A program made the position numbers and the translations under genes. From positions 1-40,608 of the forward strand of contig JAUNPU010000028.1 of assembly GCA_030536555.1 (NCBI GenBank): 40,608 nt of DNA, in the 5' to 3' direction. The stretch comes from Eubacteriales bacterium (lineage in GTDB: Bacteria; Bacillota; Clostridia; Lachnospirales; Lachnospiraceae). Below the pieces are notes generated by a model. It worked only from the letters and a program-made list of their open reading frames with translations. It did not search any database and was not told the origin of the DNA. Shown in pieces: positions 24,669 to 33,508 of this stretch (within the stretch, counting starts at the first letter, position 1; each line of letters opens with the position of its first letter).

Positions 24669-24980
24669 ATGGAAAATTATGAAGCGATCGGATCGATCGA
24701 GACATTTGGCCTTGTATTTGTTCTGGAAGCGGCGGATGCCATGTGCAAGGCTGCTGATGTAGAGTTGATCGGCTATGAAAACGTTGCATCCGGCTATATT
24801 TCCGTGCTGGTGCGCGGGGATGTGGGTGCCTGCAAGACTGCAGTGGAGGCTGGAGTCAAGGCAGTACAGGATATGGGAGCAGAGGTGTACAGCTCCGTGG
24901 TGATTCCGAGACCCCACCCGCATCTGGAGAAGATCATTCGCCGATACAACATCCAGAATCTGCTTCCACAGGAAGCATAA
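24669..24980 (+). CDS. BMC-H shell protein, third
   Basis: A 103-residue BMC-domain protein: YEAIGSIETFGLVFVLEAAD, VELIGYENVASGYISVLVRG, DVGACKTAVEAGVKAVQDMG and the tail SSVVIPRPHPHLEKIIRRYN. The pore loop reads ASG. An in-frame ATG at 24633 overlaps the previous stop, but ATG 24669 has AGGAGAAGGA in front and matches the family N-terminus, so it is chosen. The C-terminal tail after PHL is longer than in the first copy and basic. Confidence 0.94.
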   Translation: MENYEAIGSIETFGLVFVLEAADAMCKAADVELIGYENVASGYISVLVRGDVGACKTAVEAGVKAVQDMGAEVYSSVVIPRPHPHLEKIIRRYNIQNLLPQEA

Positions 24981-24999
24981 GATCAGGTGAGGTGATCGG

Positions 25000-26463
25000 A
25001 TGAAATTTATAGACAAAGACCTCTCAGCGATTCAGGAAGCAAGAATCCTTATGGAAGAGGCAAAGGAAGTGACGACACGGCTGGCTCTGATGGAGCAGGA
25101 GAAGCTGGACCGGATTCTGAATGAGATGATGGAAGCGGTACAGCCGCATCTGGAGGAGCTGTCCCGGATGGCAGTTCTGGAAAACGGCTACGGATGTCCC
25201 CGGGATCAGGTTGAAAAGAGCAGGATGCTGCTGGACGGTCTGAAGTGGCAGCTTAAAGACATGCGCTGTGTGGGAATCCTTCAGCCGGAAGACGGAACAG
25301 GAACCATGGAGGTCGGTGTTCCCGCGGGTGTGATCGCAGCGATCTGTCCGGCAGTGAATCCGGTGGCATCGGTGCTGAATCTGGTGCTGCTTGCTGTGAA
25401 GACCGGCAATGCAATTATTCTGATGCCCCATCCGAGAAGTCTCAGGACAACCATTTACACGGCAGAGTTGCTGGCGAAGGCAGCCACAGCTGCCGGGCTT
25501 CCGAAAGGAACCATCGCCTGCATCCAGACACCGGCCCGCGAGGCGGTTCGGGAGCTGATGGAGTCTGAGGTCACAAAGCTTGTGGTGGCAAACGGACTTC
25601 CGAAGGAGTTAAAACAGATGGCCGGTTCCACAAAACCGATACTCTGCGCGGGGATTGCTCCCAGTCCGGTATTTATCGAGCGGACAGCAGATGTAAAGCA
25701 GGCGGCAGCCGATATCGTGCTGAGCCGAAGCTTTGACTGTGGAACCACCTCTGCATCGGAGCAGTATCTGGTGGTGGACCAGGTGATCGCAGAAGAGGTA
25801 AAGCGGGAGCTGGAAGCACAGGGTGCCTGGTTTATGAGTGAAGAGGAGCAGCGGAAGCTGATTGGGCTTCTGGGAATCCGTTCCGGAAGCGTAGATGAGG
25901 AATGTACAGGCAAAAGCGCTGTCTGGCTTGCGGCAAAGGCAGGATTTGCGGTGCCGGAGAACACCAGAGTGCTGGTCTCCAGTCAGCCTTACATCTCTGA
26001 CTTTAACCCCTATGCAAAAGCGCTGCTGTGTCCGGTCATTGCTTTCTATATAGAAGAGGACTGGATTCATGCCTGCGAGAAGTGTATGAATCTTCTTGTG
26101 GAGGAGAGCTGCGGTACGACCCTGGTGATTCACTCCCGGGATGAGGAAGTCATTCGCCAGTTCGTGTTAAAGAAGCCGGTGGGGAGAGTTCTGATCAACA
26201 CTCCGGCAGCCCTTGGAGCCATGGGCGTTACCGCCGATCTGTTCCCGTCTGTGACACTTGGCAGTGCCAGCGCAGGGCAGGGAACCATGGCAGGAAACTT
26301 ACATCCCCGTGATCTGATCTATATCAGAAAAGCGGCAAGAGGTGTCCGGACCTATGTGCCTACACCGGACAGGAGGCATTACCAGCAGACCGGCAGTGAG
26401 AAGAAAACGGATGCTGAGAAAATACTGAAAATGATTATGGAACAATTAGTGGAACATACCTGA
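25000..26463 (+). CDS. Aldehyde dehydrogenase homolog lacking the catalytic cysteine
   Basis: A 487-residue member of the CoA-acylating aldehyde dehydrogenase family (EutE/PduP/CutF type). It shares LSAIQEARILMEEAKE at the N-terminus and VGVPAGVIAAICPAVNPVAS with the paralog at 34744. At the active site it reads SFDCGTTSASEQ where the paralog reads TFDNGTICASEQ, so position 251 (codon 25750-25752, TCT) is Ser instead of Cys. The GVGAGN motif of the paralog is replaced by CAGIAP. Both changes argue against normal catalysis. The C-terminus (DAEKILKMIMEQLVEHT) is an amphipathic helix like those that target enzymes into shells. A structural, regulatory or altered catalytic role is possible. Confidence 0.85.
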   Translation: MKFIDKDLSAIQEARILMEEAKEVTTRLALMEQEKLDRILNEMMEAVQPHLEELSRMAVLENGYGCPRDQVEKSRMLLDGLKWQLKDMRCVGILQPEDGTGTMEVGVPAGVIAAICPAVNPVASVLNLVLLAVKTGNAIILMPHPRSLRTTIYTAELLAKAATAAGLPKGTIACIQTPAREAVRELMESEVTKLVVANGLPKELKQMAGSTKPILCAGIAPSPVFIERTADVKQAAADIVLSRSFDCGTTSASEQYLVVDQVIAEEVKRELEAQGAWFMSEEEQRKLIGLLGIRSGSVDEECTGKSAVWLAAKAGFAVPENTRVLVSSQPYISDFNPYAKALLCPVIAFYIEEDWIHACEKCMNLLVEESCGTTLVIHSRDEEVIRQFVLKKPVGRVLINTPAALGAMGVTADLFPSVTLGSASAGQGTMAGNLHPRDLIYIRKAARGVRTYVPTPDRRHYQQTGSEKKTDAEKILKMIMEQLVEHT

Positions 26464-26493
26464 TGGTGTTGTTTCAGAAAGAGAGGAAAACCT

Positions 26494-29034
26494 GTGGATA
26501 TTCTTGAATTTTCAAATAAACTGGCAGAAGCCACCAGGAACATGTCCCCGGAGGAGCGTGCTTCTCTGATGAAGATGTTTGAGAAGGTTTCTGGCGAGAT
26601 TACCAGGACAGAGCCGGAGACGGCAGCGACCTGCTGCGAGGAAGGAACGGAGATTCCGAACGGCATGACAAAGCGTCTGAAGCTGTTAAAGGACAACTAC
26701 CTGACTCACAAACCGACCATTACCACCTACCGTGCAAGAGCAATCACCAAGATTGCGAAAGAGAATCCGGGTATGCCGAAGATTGAGCTGAGAGCAAAAT
26801 GCTTCCGCTACTGCTGTGAGACCGCACCGCTTGTCATCCAGGATCACGAGCTGATCGTAGGCGCACCCTGCGGCGCACCGAGAGCCGGCGCATTTTCTCC
26901 GGATATTGCATGGAGATGGATGCAGGATGAGATTGACACCATCGGCACCAGACCCCAGGACCCGTTCTACATCTCAGAGGAAGACAAGAAGATCATGCGG
27001 GAAGAGCTGTTCCCGTTCTGGGCAGGCAAGTCCGTAGATGAGTACTGCGAGGACCAGTACCGGGAAGCCGGTGTATGGGAGCTGTCTGGTGAGTCCTTCG
27101 TATCGGACTGTTCCTACCACGCATTAAACGGCGGCGGCGACTCCAACCCGGGTTACGATGTAATCCTGATGAAGAAGGGCATGCTGGATATCCAGAGAGA
27201 GGCAAGAGAGCATCTGGAGCAGCTGCACTATGAGAATCCGGATGATATTGAGAAGATCTACTTCTACAAGTCCATTATCGACACCACCGAAGGTGTTATG
27301 ATCTACGCAAGAAGAATGTCCGAGTACGCAAAGCAGCTGGCTGACAAGGAGACCGATCCGAAGAGAAAGGCAGAGCTTTACAAGATTGCGGAAGTCAATG
27401 CAAAAGTTCCGGCACACAAACCGGAGACCTTCTGGGAGGCAATCCAGGCAGTATGGACCATCGAGTCCCTGCTGGTAGTGGAAGAGAACCAGACCGGTAT
27501 GTCCATCGGCCGTGTGGACCAGTATATGTACCCGTTCTTCAAGGCAGACATGGAATCCGGCAGAATGAACGAGTTCGAGGCATTTGAGCTGGCAGGCTGT
27601 ATGCTGATCAAGATGTCTGAGATGATGTGGATCACCAGTGAGGGCGGTTCCAAGTTCTTCGCAGGTTACCAGCCATTCGTCAACATGTGCGTAGGCGGTG
27701 TAACCAGAGAGGGACGGGATGCTACCAACGAGCTGACTTACCTGCTGATGGATGCAGTCCGTCACGTGCGTATTTACCAGCCGTCTCTTGCGTGCCGTAT
27801 CCACAACAAGTCTCCGAAGAAATATTTGAAGAAAATCGTAGACGTTGTCCGCTCCGGTATGGGCTTCCCGGCATGTCACTTCGATGATGCACACATCAAG
27901 ATGATGCTGGCGAAGGGCGTTTCCATCGAGGATGCGAGAGACTACTGCCTGATGGGCTGCGTAGAGCCGCAGAAATCCGGTCGTCTGTATCAGTGGACCT
28001 CCACCGCATACACCCAGTGGCCGGTCTGCATCGAGCTGGTATTAAACCACGGTGTTCCGCTGTGGTACGGCAAGCAGGTATGCCCGGATATGGGAGATTT
28101 GAGCCGGTTCAAGACCTATGAGCAGTTCGAGGAAGCTGTTAAGGATGAGATCAAATATGTCACCAAGTGGACCTCCGTGGCAACTGTAATCTCTCAGAGA
28201 GTACATAAGGACCTGGCTCCGAAGCCGTTAATGTCCATTATGTACGAGGGATGTATGGAAAAGGGTAAGGACGTATCCGCAGGCGGAGCAATGTACAACT
28301 TCGGACCGGGTGTTGTGTGGTCAGGTCTTGCAACCTACACCGACTCCATGGCAGCAATCAAGAAGCTGGTATTCGATGAGAAGAAATACACCTTAGAGCA
28401 GTTAAATCAGGCGCTGAAGGCAGACTTTGTCGGCTATGATCAGGTTCTCACCGACTGTCTGAACGCACCGAAGTACGGCAATGACGATGATTACGCGGAC
28501 CTGATCGCAGCAGATCTGGTCAACTTCACCGAGCATGAGCACCGCAAGTACAAGACCCTGTACTCGGTACTGTGCCATGGTACCCTGTCCATTTCCAACA
28601 ATACTCCGTTTGGTCAGATGACCGGCGCAAGTGCCAATGGACGCCGTGCATGGATGCCGCTGTCTGACGGTATCAGCCCGACCCAGGGTGCTGACTTTAA
28701 GGGACCGACCGCGATCATCAAGTCGGTTTCCAAGATGGCCAACGACAGCATGAACCTTGGTATGGTACATAACTTCAAGATCATGGCAGGACTGCTGGAC
28801 ACTCCGGAAGGAGAAGAGAGTCTGATCAACCTGCTGCGTACCGCCTGCATGTTCGGCAACGGTGAGATGCAGTTCAACTATCTGGATAACCAGACCCTGA
28901 TCGAAGCACAGAAGCATCCGGAGCAGTACCGTGACCTGATTGTTCGTGTGGCAGGCTACAGTGCATTCTTCGTAGAGCTGTGCAAGGATGTACAGGACGA
29001 GATCATCAGCAGAACCATGTTGACGCAATTATAA
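26494..29034 (+). CDS. cutC: Choline trimethylamine-lyase (glycyl radical enzyme)
   Basis: Cleaves choline to trimethylamine and acetaldehyde. The 846-residue protein starts at GTG behind AGAGGAAA. Known CutC active-site residues occur here at the numbers reported for the Desulfovibrio alaskensis enzyme: Tyr208 and Asp216 ([10 protein letters not shown]), Phe395 (GYQPF), Cys489 and Glu491 (GCVEP), Thr502 and Tyr506 ([10 protein letters not shown]), and the radical Gly821 (RVAGYSAFF). The GCVEP plus choline-pocket residues separate it from pyruvate formate-lyase, glycerol dehydratase and other glycyl radical enzymes. It is the short type I form without the long N-terminal extension of enterobacterial CutC. 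An N-terminal amphipathic segment ([16 protein letters not shown]) may direct it into the shell. Oxygen-sensitive; works with CutD. Confidence 0.97.
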   Translation: MDILEFSNKLAEATRNMSPEERASLMKMFEKVSGEITRTEPETAATCCEEGTEIPNGMTKRLKLLKDNYLTHKPTITTYRARAITKIAKENPGMPKIELRAKCFRYCCETAPLVIQDHELIVGAPCGAPRAGAFSPDIAWRWMQDEIDTIGTRPQDPFYISEEDKKIMREELFPFWAGKSVDEYCEDQYREAGVWELSGESFVSDCSYHALNGGGDSNPGYDVILMKKGMLDIQREAREHLEQLHYENPDDIEKIYFYKSIIDTTEGVMIYARRMSEYAKQLADKETDPKRKAELYKIAEVNAKVPAHKPETFWEAIQAVWTIESLLVVEENQTGMSIGRVDQYMYPFFKADMESGRMNEFEAFELAGCMLIKMSEMMWITSEGGSKFFAGYQPFVNMCVGGVTREGRDATNELTYLLMDAVRHVRIYQPSLACRIHNKSPKKYLKKIVDVVRSGMGFPACHFDDAHIKMMLAKGVSIEDARDYCLMGCVEPQKSGRLYQWTSTAYTQWPVCIELVLNHGVPLWYGKQVCPDMGDLSRFKTYEQFEEAVKDEIKYVTKWTSVATVISQRVHKDLAPKPLMSIMYEGCMEKGKDVSAGGAMYNFGPGVVWSGLATYTDSMAAIKKLVFDEKKYTLEQLNQALKADFVGYDQVLTDCLNAPKYGNDDDYADLIAADLVNFTEHEHRKYKTLYSVLCHGTLSISNNTPFGQMTGASANGRRAWMPLSDGISPTQGADFKGPTAIIKSVSKMANDSMNLGMVHNFKIMAGLLDTPEGEESLINLLRTACMFGNGEMQFNYLDNQTLIEAQKHPEQYRDLIVRVAGYSAFFVELCKDVQDEIISRTMLTQL

Positions 29035-29059
29035 TGACATTAGGAAACAGGAGTGAGGG

Positions 29060-30019
29060 ATGGAAATGGATAAAGTGCAGCGCGATGAGATTCAGCGGAA
29101 AGCACTGATCTTCAATGTGCAGAAATACAATATGTATGACGGACCGGGAATCCGCACCATCGTGTTCTTCAAGGGATGCCCGCTGCGGTGCAAATGGTGT
29201 GCCAACCCGGAAGGGCTGGAGCGTAAGATTCAGGTCATGTTCAAGCAGAATTCCTGTGTGAACTGTGGAAGCTGTGTGAATGTGTGTCCGCAGGGCATTC
29301 ATGTGATGGATGACCAGACCGGAAAGCATGCGGTTTTGAGAGACCGGGACTGCATCGGATGCCGAAAGTGCAGGGAGGTCTGCCCGCAGGCAGCCATCGA
29401 GATCTCCGGCGAGACCAGGACCATCTCGGAGCTTCTGAAAACTGTGGAGGAGGACGCCGGATTCTACGATATTTCCGGCGGCGGCGTGACCCTGGGCGGC
29501 GGGGAATGTACCTCTCAGCCGGAGGCATGCAGAGATCTGCTCCGTGCCTGCAAGGAAGAGGGCATCAACACAGCCATCGAGACCTGCGGACACGCAAACA
29601 CCGGGAAGCTTCTGGAGATTGCAGAGTACGTGGATCTCTTCCTCTTCGATATCAAACATATGGACCCAAAGCGGCACAATGAACTGACCGGCATCAGTAA
29701 TGAGCAGATTCACAAGAACTTAAGCGAGCTGCTGAAGCGCCGCTACAATGTGAAGGTTCGTATGCCGATGCTAAAGGGAATCAACGACAGTCGGGAGGAA
29801 ATCGATCAGGTCATCCAGTTCCTGCTTCCCTACCGGGATGATCCGAACTTCAAGGGCGTGGATCTTCTGCCCTATCACAAGATGGGCGTCAATAAGTACA
29901 GGCAGCTGGATAAGCCCTATGCCATCGACGGAGATCCAAGTCTCAGCAAGGAGGACCTGGACCGGATCGAAGGCTGGATGAAAGAGTATCATTTCCCGGT
30001 GACTGTGGTAAGACACTAG
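29060..30019 (+). CDS. cutD: CutC-activating enzyme (radical SAM)
   Basis: Radical SAM activase that abstracts hydrogen from Gly821 of CutC. The 319 residues have the cluster motif C-x3-C-x2-C at Cys40, Cys44 and Cys47 (KGCPLRCKWCANP), followed by an inserted two-[4Fe-4S] ferredoxin domain with Cys66/69/72/76 (CVNCGSCVNVCP) and Cys98/101/104/108 (CIGCRKCREVCP). Next come GGGVTLGGGE and the FDIKHMDPKRHNELTGISNE segment typical of GRE activases. It starts 25 bases after cutC behind AGGAGTGAGGG. The gene pair cutC-cutD is diagnostic of choline-TMA metabolism. Confidence 0.96.
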   Translation: MEMDKVQRDEIQRKALIFNVQKYNMYDGPGIRTIVFFKGCPLRCKWCANPEGLERKIQVMFKQNSCVNCGSCVNVCPQGIHVMDDQTGKHAVLRDRDCIGCRKCREVCPQAAIEISGETRTISELLKTVEEDAGFYDISGGGVTLGGGECTSQPEACRDLLRACKEEGINTAIETCGHANTGKLLEIAEYVDLFLFDIKHMDPKRHNELTGISNEQIHKNLSELLKRRYNVKVRMPMLKGINDSREEIDQVIQFLLPYRDDPNFKGVDLLPYHKMGVNKYRQLDKPYAIDGDPSLSKEDLDRIEGWMKEYHFPVTVVRH

Positions 30020-30038
30020 AATCGTGTCAGGAGGCAAG

Positions 30039-30401
30039 ATGGAAAACAGTAACGAATTTGGAACTGCGCAGGTGAACCGGGTGATCGAGGAATCAGTTCC
30101 CGGCAAGCAGGTGACCATCGCCCATGTGATCGCATCGCCGGTTCCGGAGGTATATGAGTGTCTGGGCATCGACGCCCTGGGGGCAATCGGAATCCTGACC
30201 CTGTCTCCCTTCGAGACAGCAATCATCGCAGCCGATATCGCGGCAAAAGCATCCGGTGTGACCGTCGGATTTCTGGACCGGTTCACCGGTTCAGTGGTGG
30301 TCGCAGGAGATGTGGACAGTGTGGAGACTGCGCTGGAGGCAGTGACCCGGACGCTGCATCAGGTTCTCGGATTTCATGTGGCCGAGATTACGCGGACATG
30401 A
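30039..30401 (+). CDS. EutS/PduU-type shell protein
   Basis: A 120-residue circularly permuted BMC-H protein. It contains EESVPGKQVTIAHVIASP, LGIDALGAIGILTLSPFETA, IIAADIAAKASGVTVGFLDR, FTGSVVVAGDVDSVETALEA, closely following EutS. Proteins of this type form bent or beta-barrel-capped hexamers; the choline-locus member CutR is a relative. A GTG at 30024 is in frame, but ATG 30039 has AGGAGG at proper spacing. It overlaps the next gene by four bases (ATGA), which implies coupling. Confidence 0.93.
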   Translation: MENSNEFGTAQVNRVIEESVPGKQVTIAHVIASPVPEVYECLGIDALGAIGILTLSPFETAIIAADIAAKASGVTVGFLDRFTGSVVVAGDVDSVETALEAVTRTLHQVLGFHVAEITRT

Positions 30402-30859
30402 GAAACCGGAGAATCATGATCATGGGCAGTGCCGGAAGCGGCAAGACGACGCTGGCTTTTCTGCTGGAGCCGGAATCGTTCCTGATTCGGAGAACTCCTC
30501 AGCTGGTCTACCGGCGGACGACCATTGATTCTCCGTCGGCTTATCTGGAAAGCCCCTGGATGCGGCATCATCTGATCGCGGCAGCTCAGGATGCGTCCTG
30601 TGTGCTGATGCTGGTCAGTGCAGATAAGACACGGACCGTGTATCCGCCGGGATTTGCAAAGGTCTTCCGGGTTCCGGTACTGGGAATCATCACAAGGGCA
30701 GAGTCCTGCCCGGATGGAGTTGCAGCAGCCGAAAAAGAGCTTTCCCGGACCGGAATCTCAGAGCCTTACTATAAGGCAGAGCTGACACGGGAAGATTCGG
30801 AAGGTCTGCAAATCCTGCTGGAGCGGCTGAAGCCGTACCGAAGTGATAATACGAAATGA
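30398..30859 (+). CDS. eutP: EutP/PduV-like GTPase-fold protein
   Basis: A 153-residue P-loop protein with Walker A GSAGSGKTT near the N-terminus and a EutP-like course (YLESPWMRHHLIAAAQDASC; LMLVSADKTRTVYPPGFAKV). The G3 motif, DTPGE in E. coli EutP, is here DSPSA, and the G4 motif TKxD is TRAE, so guanine specificity may be weakened. EutP/PduV proteins are linked to microcompartment positioning and, for some, acetate kinase-like or nucleotide-binding activity. The start overlaps the EutS-type stop. No Shine-Dalgarno of its own is evident, so translational coupling is likely. Confidence 0.85.
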   Translation: MRNRRIMIMGSAGSGKTTLAFLLEPESFLIRRTPQLVYRRTTIDSPSAYLESPWMRHHLIAAAQDASCVLMLVSADKTRTVYPPGFAKVFRVPVLGIITRAESCPDGVAAAEKELSRTGISEPYYKAELTREDSEGLQILLERLKPYRSDNTK

Positions 30860-30900
30860 AACAGGAATATACGAAAATGCAGGAAAGGAGGGAATGATCA

Positions 30901-32046
30901 ATGGAAAGATTCATGTTAAACACAAAAATATACATGGGACCATCTTCTCTGGAGCAGGTGAAGCATCTGGGAATCAAAACGGCATATCTGATCTGTGATC
31001 CATTTATGGAGAAATGCGGACGTGCCGGGGAGATTCAGGCGATGCTGGAGGAAAGCGGAGCCAAAACAGCGGTCTTCTCAAAGGTAGTTCCGGACCCGAC
31101 GATCGAGGTTGTGACTATGGCGATTCAGGGTATGAAGGAGTGCCGACCGGATACCATTCTGGCGCTGGGCGGCGGCTCTGCCATCGACACGGCAAAGGCG
31201 GCAGCGCATCTGTACGGAGCCATGCAGGAGGGACGGAGACCGCAGCTGATCGCGATTCCGACCACCAGCGGAACCGGAAGCGAGGTGACCTCCTTCGCGG
31301 TCATTTCAGACCCGGAGGCACAGGCGAAATACCCGCTGCGGGATGAGTCGCTGGTGCCGGAGGTGGCACTTCTCGACCCGAATCTGACCGCATCCGTACC
31401 GGCAGCCATTACCGCCGACACGGGAATGGACGTACTGACCCATGCACTGGAGGCTTATGTATCTCCTCAGGCAGACGACTTTACCGATGCCTGTGCAGAA
31501 AAAGCCATTCATCTGGTGTGGGAATATCTGGAGCGGGCAGTGACGGACGGTTCTGACATGGAAGCCCGTGAGCATATGCACAATGCATCCTGCCTGGCAG
31601 GTATTGCATTCAGCAGCGCATCCCTTGGCATCTGCCACAGCATGGCACATGCACTGGGCGGAAGATTCCATATTCCGCACGGAAGAAGCAATGCACTGCT
31701 TCTGACCCATGTGCTCTGCTACAATGCAGGGCTGGAAGGGGAGGGAGTGTCTGAGGCGCTTCACCGCTACGCAAGGATTGCCGGTCTTCTGGGAATCGGA
31801 GCGGGAACCGAGAAAGCAACCGTACACGGACTGATTCGAAAGATCAATAATCTGGCAAAGCACATCGGAATCCCACAGTATGTAACAGATCTGGGTGTGG
31901 ACCGGGATGAATTCCTGGAGGCGGTTGACGGGATGGTGCAGAAGGCACTGGAGGACAACTGCACGAAGACCAACCCGAGAACGCCGACGGCAGGTGACCT
32001 TTCGGAGCTGTATCACAGACTCTGCAAGGGGGGAGCATTTTCATGA
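30901..32046 (+). CDS. cutO: Iron-containing alcohol dehydrogenase (EutG/CutO-like)
   Basis: Reduces acetaldehyde to ethanol and regenerates NAD+ inside the compartment. The 381-residue protein has the group III nucleotide motif ALGGGSAIDTAKAAAHLYGA, PTTSGTGSEVTSFAV, and metal-ligand Asp and His residues in ADTGMDVLTHALEAYVSP and GICHSMAHALGGRFHIPHG. Length is standard for the class. The start follows AAAGGAGG. It overlaps the next gene by four bases. The N-terminus carries no extra targeting helix, so encapsulation may depend on partners. Confidence 0.92.
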   Translation: MERFMLNTKIYMGPSSLEQVKHLGIKTAYLICDPFMEKCGRAGEIQAMLEESGAKTAVFSKVVPDPTIEVVTMAIQGMKECRPDTILALGGGSAIDTAKAAAHLYGAMQEGRRPQLIAIPTTSGTGSEVTSFAVISDPEAQAKYPLRDESLVPEVALLDPNLTASVPAAITADTGMDVLTHALEAYVSPQADDFTDACAEKAIHLVWEYLERAVTDGSDMEAREHMHNASCLAGIAFSSASLGICHSMAHALGGRFHIPHGRSNALLLTHVLCYNAGLEGEGVSEALHRYARIAGLLGIGAGTEKATVHGLIRKINNLAKHIGIPQYVTDLGVDRDEFLEAVDGMVQKALEDNCTKTNPRTPTAGDLSELYHRLCKGGAFS

Positions 32047-32684
32047 GATTCCTCACAGAGGCAGAGTTGAGAGACCGTTACGGGAAAGAACCCTTTGAGG
32101 TGTATGTTCCGGAAACAGGAACAAGGCTGACACCGGGCGGGCGTCAGTTCCTGCTGGACCGGGGCATCCGTCTGACGGAGAAAGCGGTAACATCCGGCGG
32201 CAATCACCGGAGCGGGACAGCGGACGGGCAGAAGGAGCAGAGCCCGGGCGACAAAGTTCCGGCGACCTGCAAGCAGACTGCGGAGTGGTCACGGAAGCTC
32301 TGCACCATACAGGCAGACTTCCTGGATGCAGGACTTCGCCTGATGGAGCGGGATCCGTTGGCAGCCAGAGAGCTTTTTGAACTGGAGCGGGCACTGGCAG
32401 AGGCGAGAGCGGGCAGGGAGGCAGCATTTGCATTTACAGGCTGCACCGGAATCCCGGAAGCTCAGTGCAGGAAAGAACAGGAGGACTGCTTTGAAATCAC
32501 CGGATTTCATGCACAGTCTCCCAACGGAATTACGATCATAACGCTTCACGGTCTGCGGTGCAGACTCAGGGAGCTGATACCAGAGATACCGGAGAAGGAC
32601 CGGGGCGGGATCTGTAAGATCATCAATCGGCTTTCTCAGATGATATGTATGGCATTTGGAGGAAAAATATGTCAGAAACAATAG
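32043..32684 (+). CDS. EutT-like protein without the metal-binding CCxxC motif
   Basis: A 213-residue protein whose N-terminus (MRFLTEAELRDRYGKEPF, then GTRLTPGGRQFLLDRGIRL) matches the N-terminal part of the cobalamin adenosyltransferase EutT. Its C-terminal helices (LHGLRCRLRELIPEIPEKDR, then CKIINRLSQMICMAF) follow the same plan. The H-x11-CCxxC iron/zinc site of EutT is not seen, and the choline pathway needs no cobalamin. It may be a repurposed structural or enzyme-recruiting protein of glycyl-radical compartments. The 3' end overlaps eutJ by 16 bases. Confidence 0.65.
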   Translation: MRFLTEAELRDRYGKEPFEVYVPETGTRLTPGGRQFLLDRGIRLTEKAVTSGGNHRSGTADGQKEQSPGDKVPATCKQTAEWSRKLCTIQADFLDAGLRLMERDPLAARELFELERALAEARAGREAAFAFTGCTGIPEAQCRKEQEDCFEITGFHAQSPNGITIITLHGLRCRLRELIPEIPEKDRGGICKIINRLSQMICMAFGGKICQKQ

Positions 32685-33508
32685 CATTTGCTGCATGCGA
32701 CCAGCTTGTTCACGACTTTGAGCAGGTCATAAAAAAACCTTCTAAGAAACCGACTTCTACCTATTATACAGGAGTGGACCTGGGAACAGCCTGTGTGGTG
32801 CTGGCAGTTCTCGATGAGGACCGTCAGCCGGTGGCAGGCGCTTACCGGTATGCGGATGTGGTCCGTGACGGAATGGTGGTGGATTACTTAGGGGCGATTC
32901 ACCTGGTGCGGGAGATGAAGGAAGAGCTGGAAGAGAAGCTGGGGTGCGAGCTGGTCTATGCAGCAGCTGCTATTCCGCCGGGGACGGATGCGCTGGATTC
33001 CGGTGCAATCAAAAATGTGATTCAGGCGGCGGGCTTTGAGATGACCTCCATGCCGGATGAGCCGACGGCAGCCAATCAGGTGCTGAACATCAAAAATGGC
33101 GCTGTGGTTGACATCGGCGGAGGAACGACCGGAATATCCATCCTGAAGGACGGCAAAGTCATCTATGTGGCAGACGAGCCCACAGGAGGAACCCATTTCA
33201 GCCTTGTGATATCCGGCTCTTACAAGATGACATTTCAGGAGGCAGACCAGTATAAGCGGAATCAGGACCATCATCAGGAGCTGCTTCCGGTGCTGAAGCC
33301 TGTGATTGAGAAGGTGGCTTCTATCATAAGCCGCCATATCAGAAATCAGGAGGTGGACGGAATCTACCTGGTGGGAGGTACCTGCTGTCTGACCGGGATC
33401 GAGCAGATCATCGAGAAGCAGACCGGTGTGCCTACCTACAAGCCGGAAAACCCCATGTTTGTGACCCCTCTCGGCATTGCCATGAGCTGTACGAAGGAGC
33501 TGATGTGA
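32669..33508 (+). CDS. eutJ: EutJ-type Hsp70-like ATPase
   Basis: An actin/Hsp70-fold chaperone-like protein, 279 residues. Phosphate-binding motifs are TGVDLGTACVVLAVLDED, VVDIGGGTTGISIL and GIYLVGGTCCLTGIEQII. EutJ proteins accompany many microcompartment loci, probably to reactivate or fold encapsulated enzymes; for glycyl radical systems a role in assembly is plausible. Start ATG 32669 follows GGAGGAAAA; in-frame codons at 32645 lie within the upstream gene. It overlaps its upstream neighbour by 16 bases and the next gene by one. Confidence 0.92.
   Translation: MSETIAFAACDQLVHDFEQVIKKPSKKPTSTYYTGVDLGTACVVLAVLDEDRQPVAGAYRYADVVRDGMVVDYLGAIHLVREMKEELEEKLGCELVYAAAAIPPGTDALDSGAIKNVIQAAGFEMTSMPDEPTAANQVLNIKNGAVVDIGGGTTGISILKDGKVIYVADEPTGGTHFSLVISGSYKMTFQEADQYKRNQDHHQELLPVLKPVIEKVASIISRHIRNQEVDGIYLVGGTCCLTGIEQIIEKQTGVPTYKPENPMFVTPLGIAMSCTKELM

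Noticed and set aside
26494..29034. Annotation of the glycyl radical enzyme as pyruvate formate-lyase or diol/glycerol dehydratase
   Set aside because: The choline-pocket residues Tyr208, Asp216, Phe395, Thr502 and Tyr506 and the CutD neighbour match CutC specifically.
30158..30397. Upstream extension of the EutP frame
   Set aside because: It overlaps the EutS-type shell gene in another frame and gives an Arg/Ser-rich non-domain sequence. The ATGA overlap at 30398 is the natural start.
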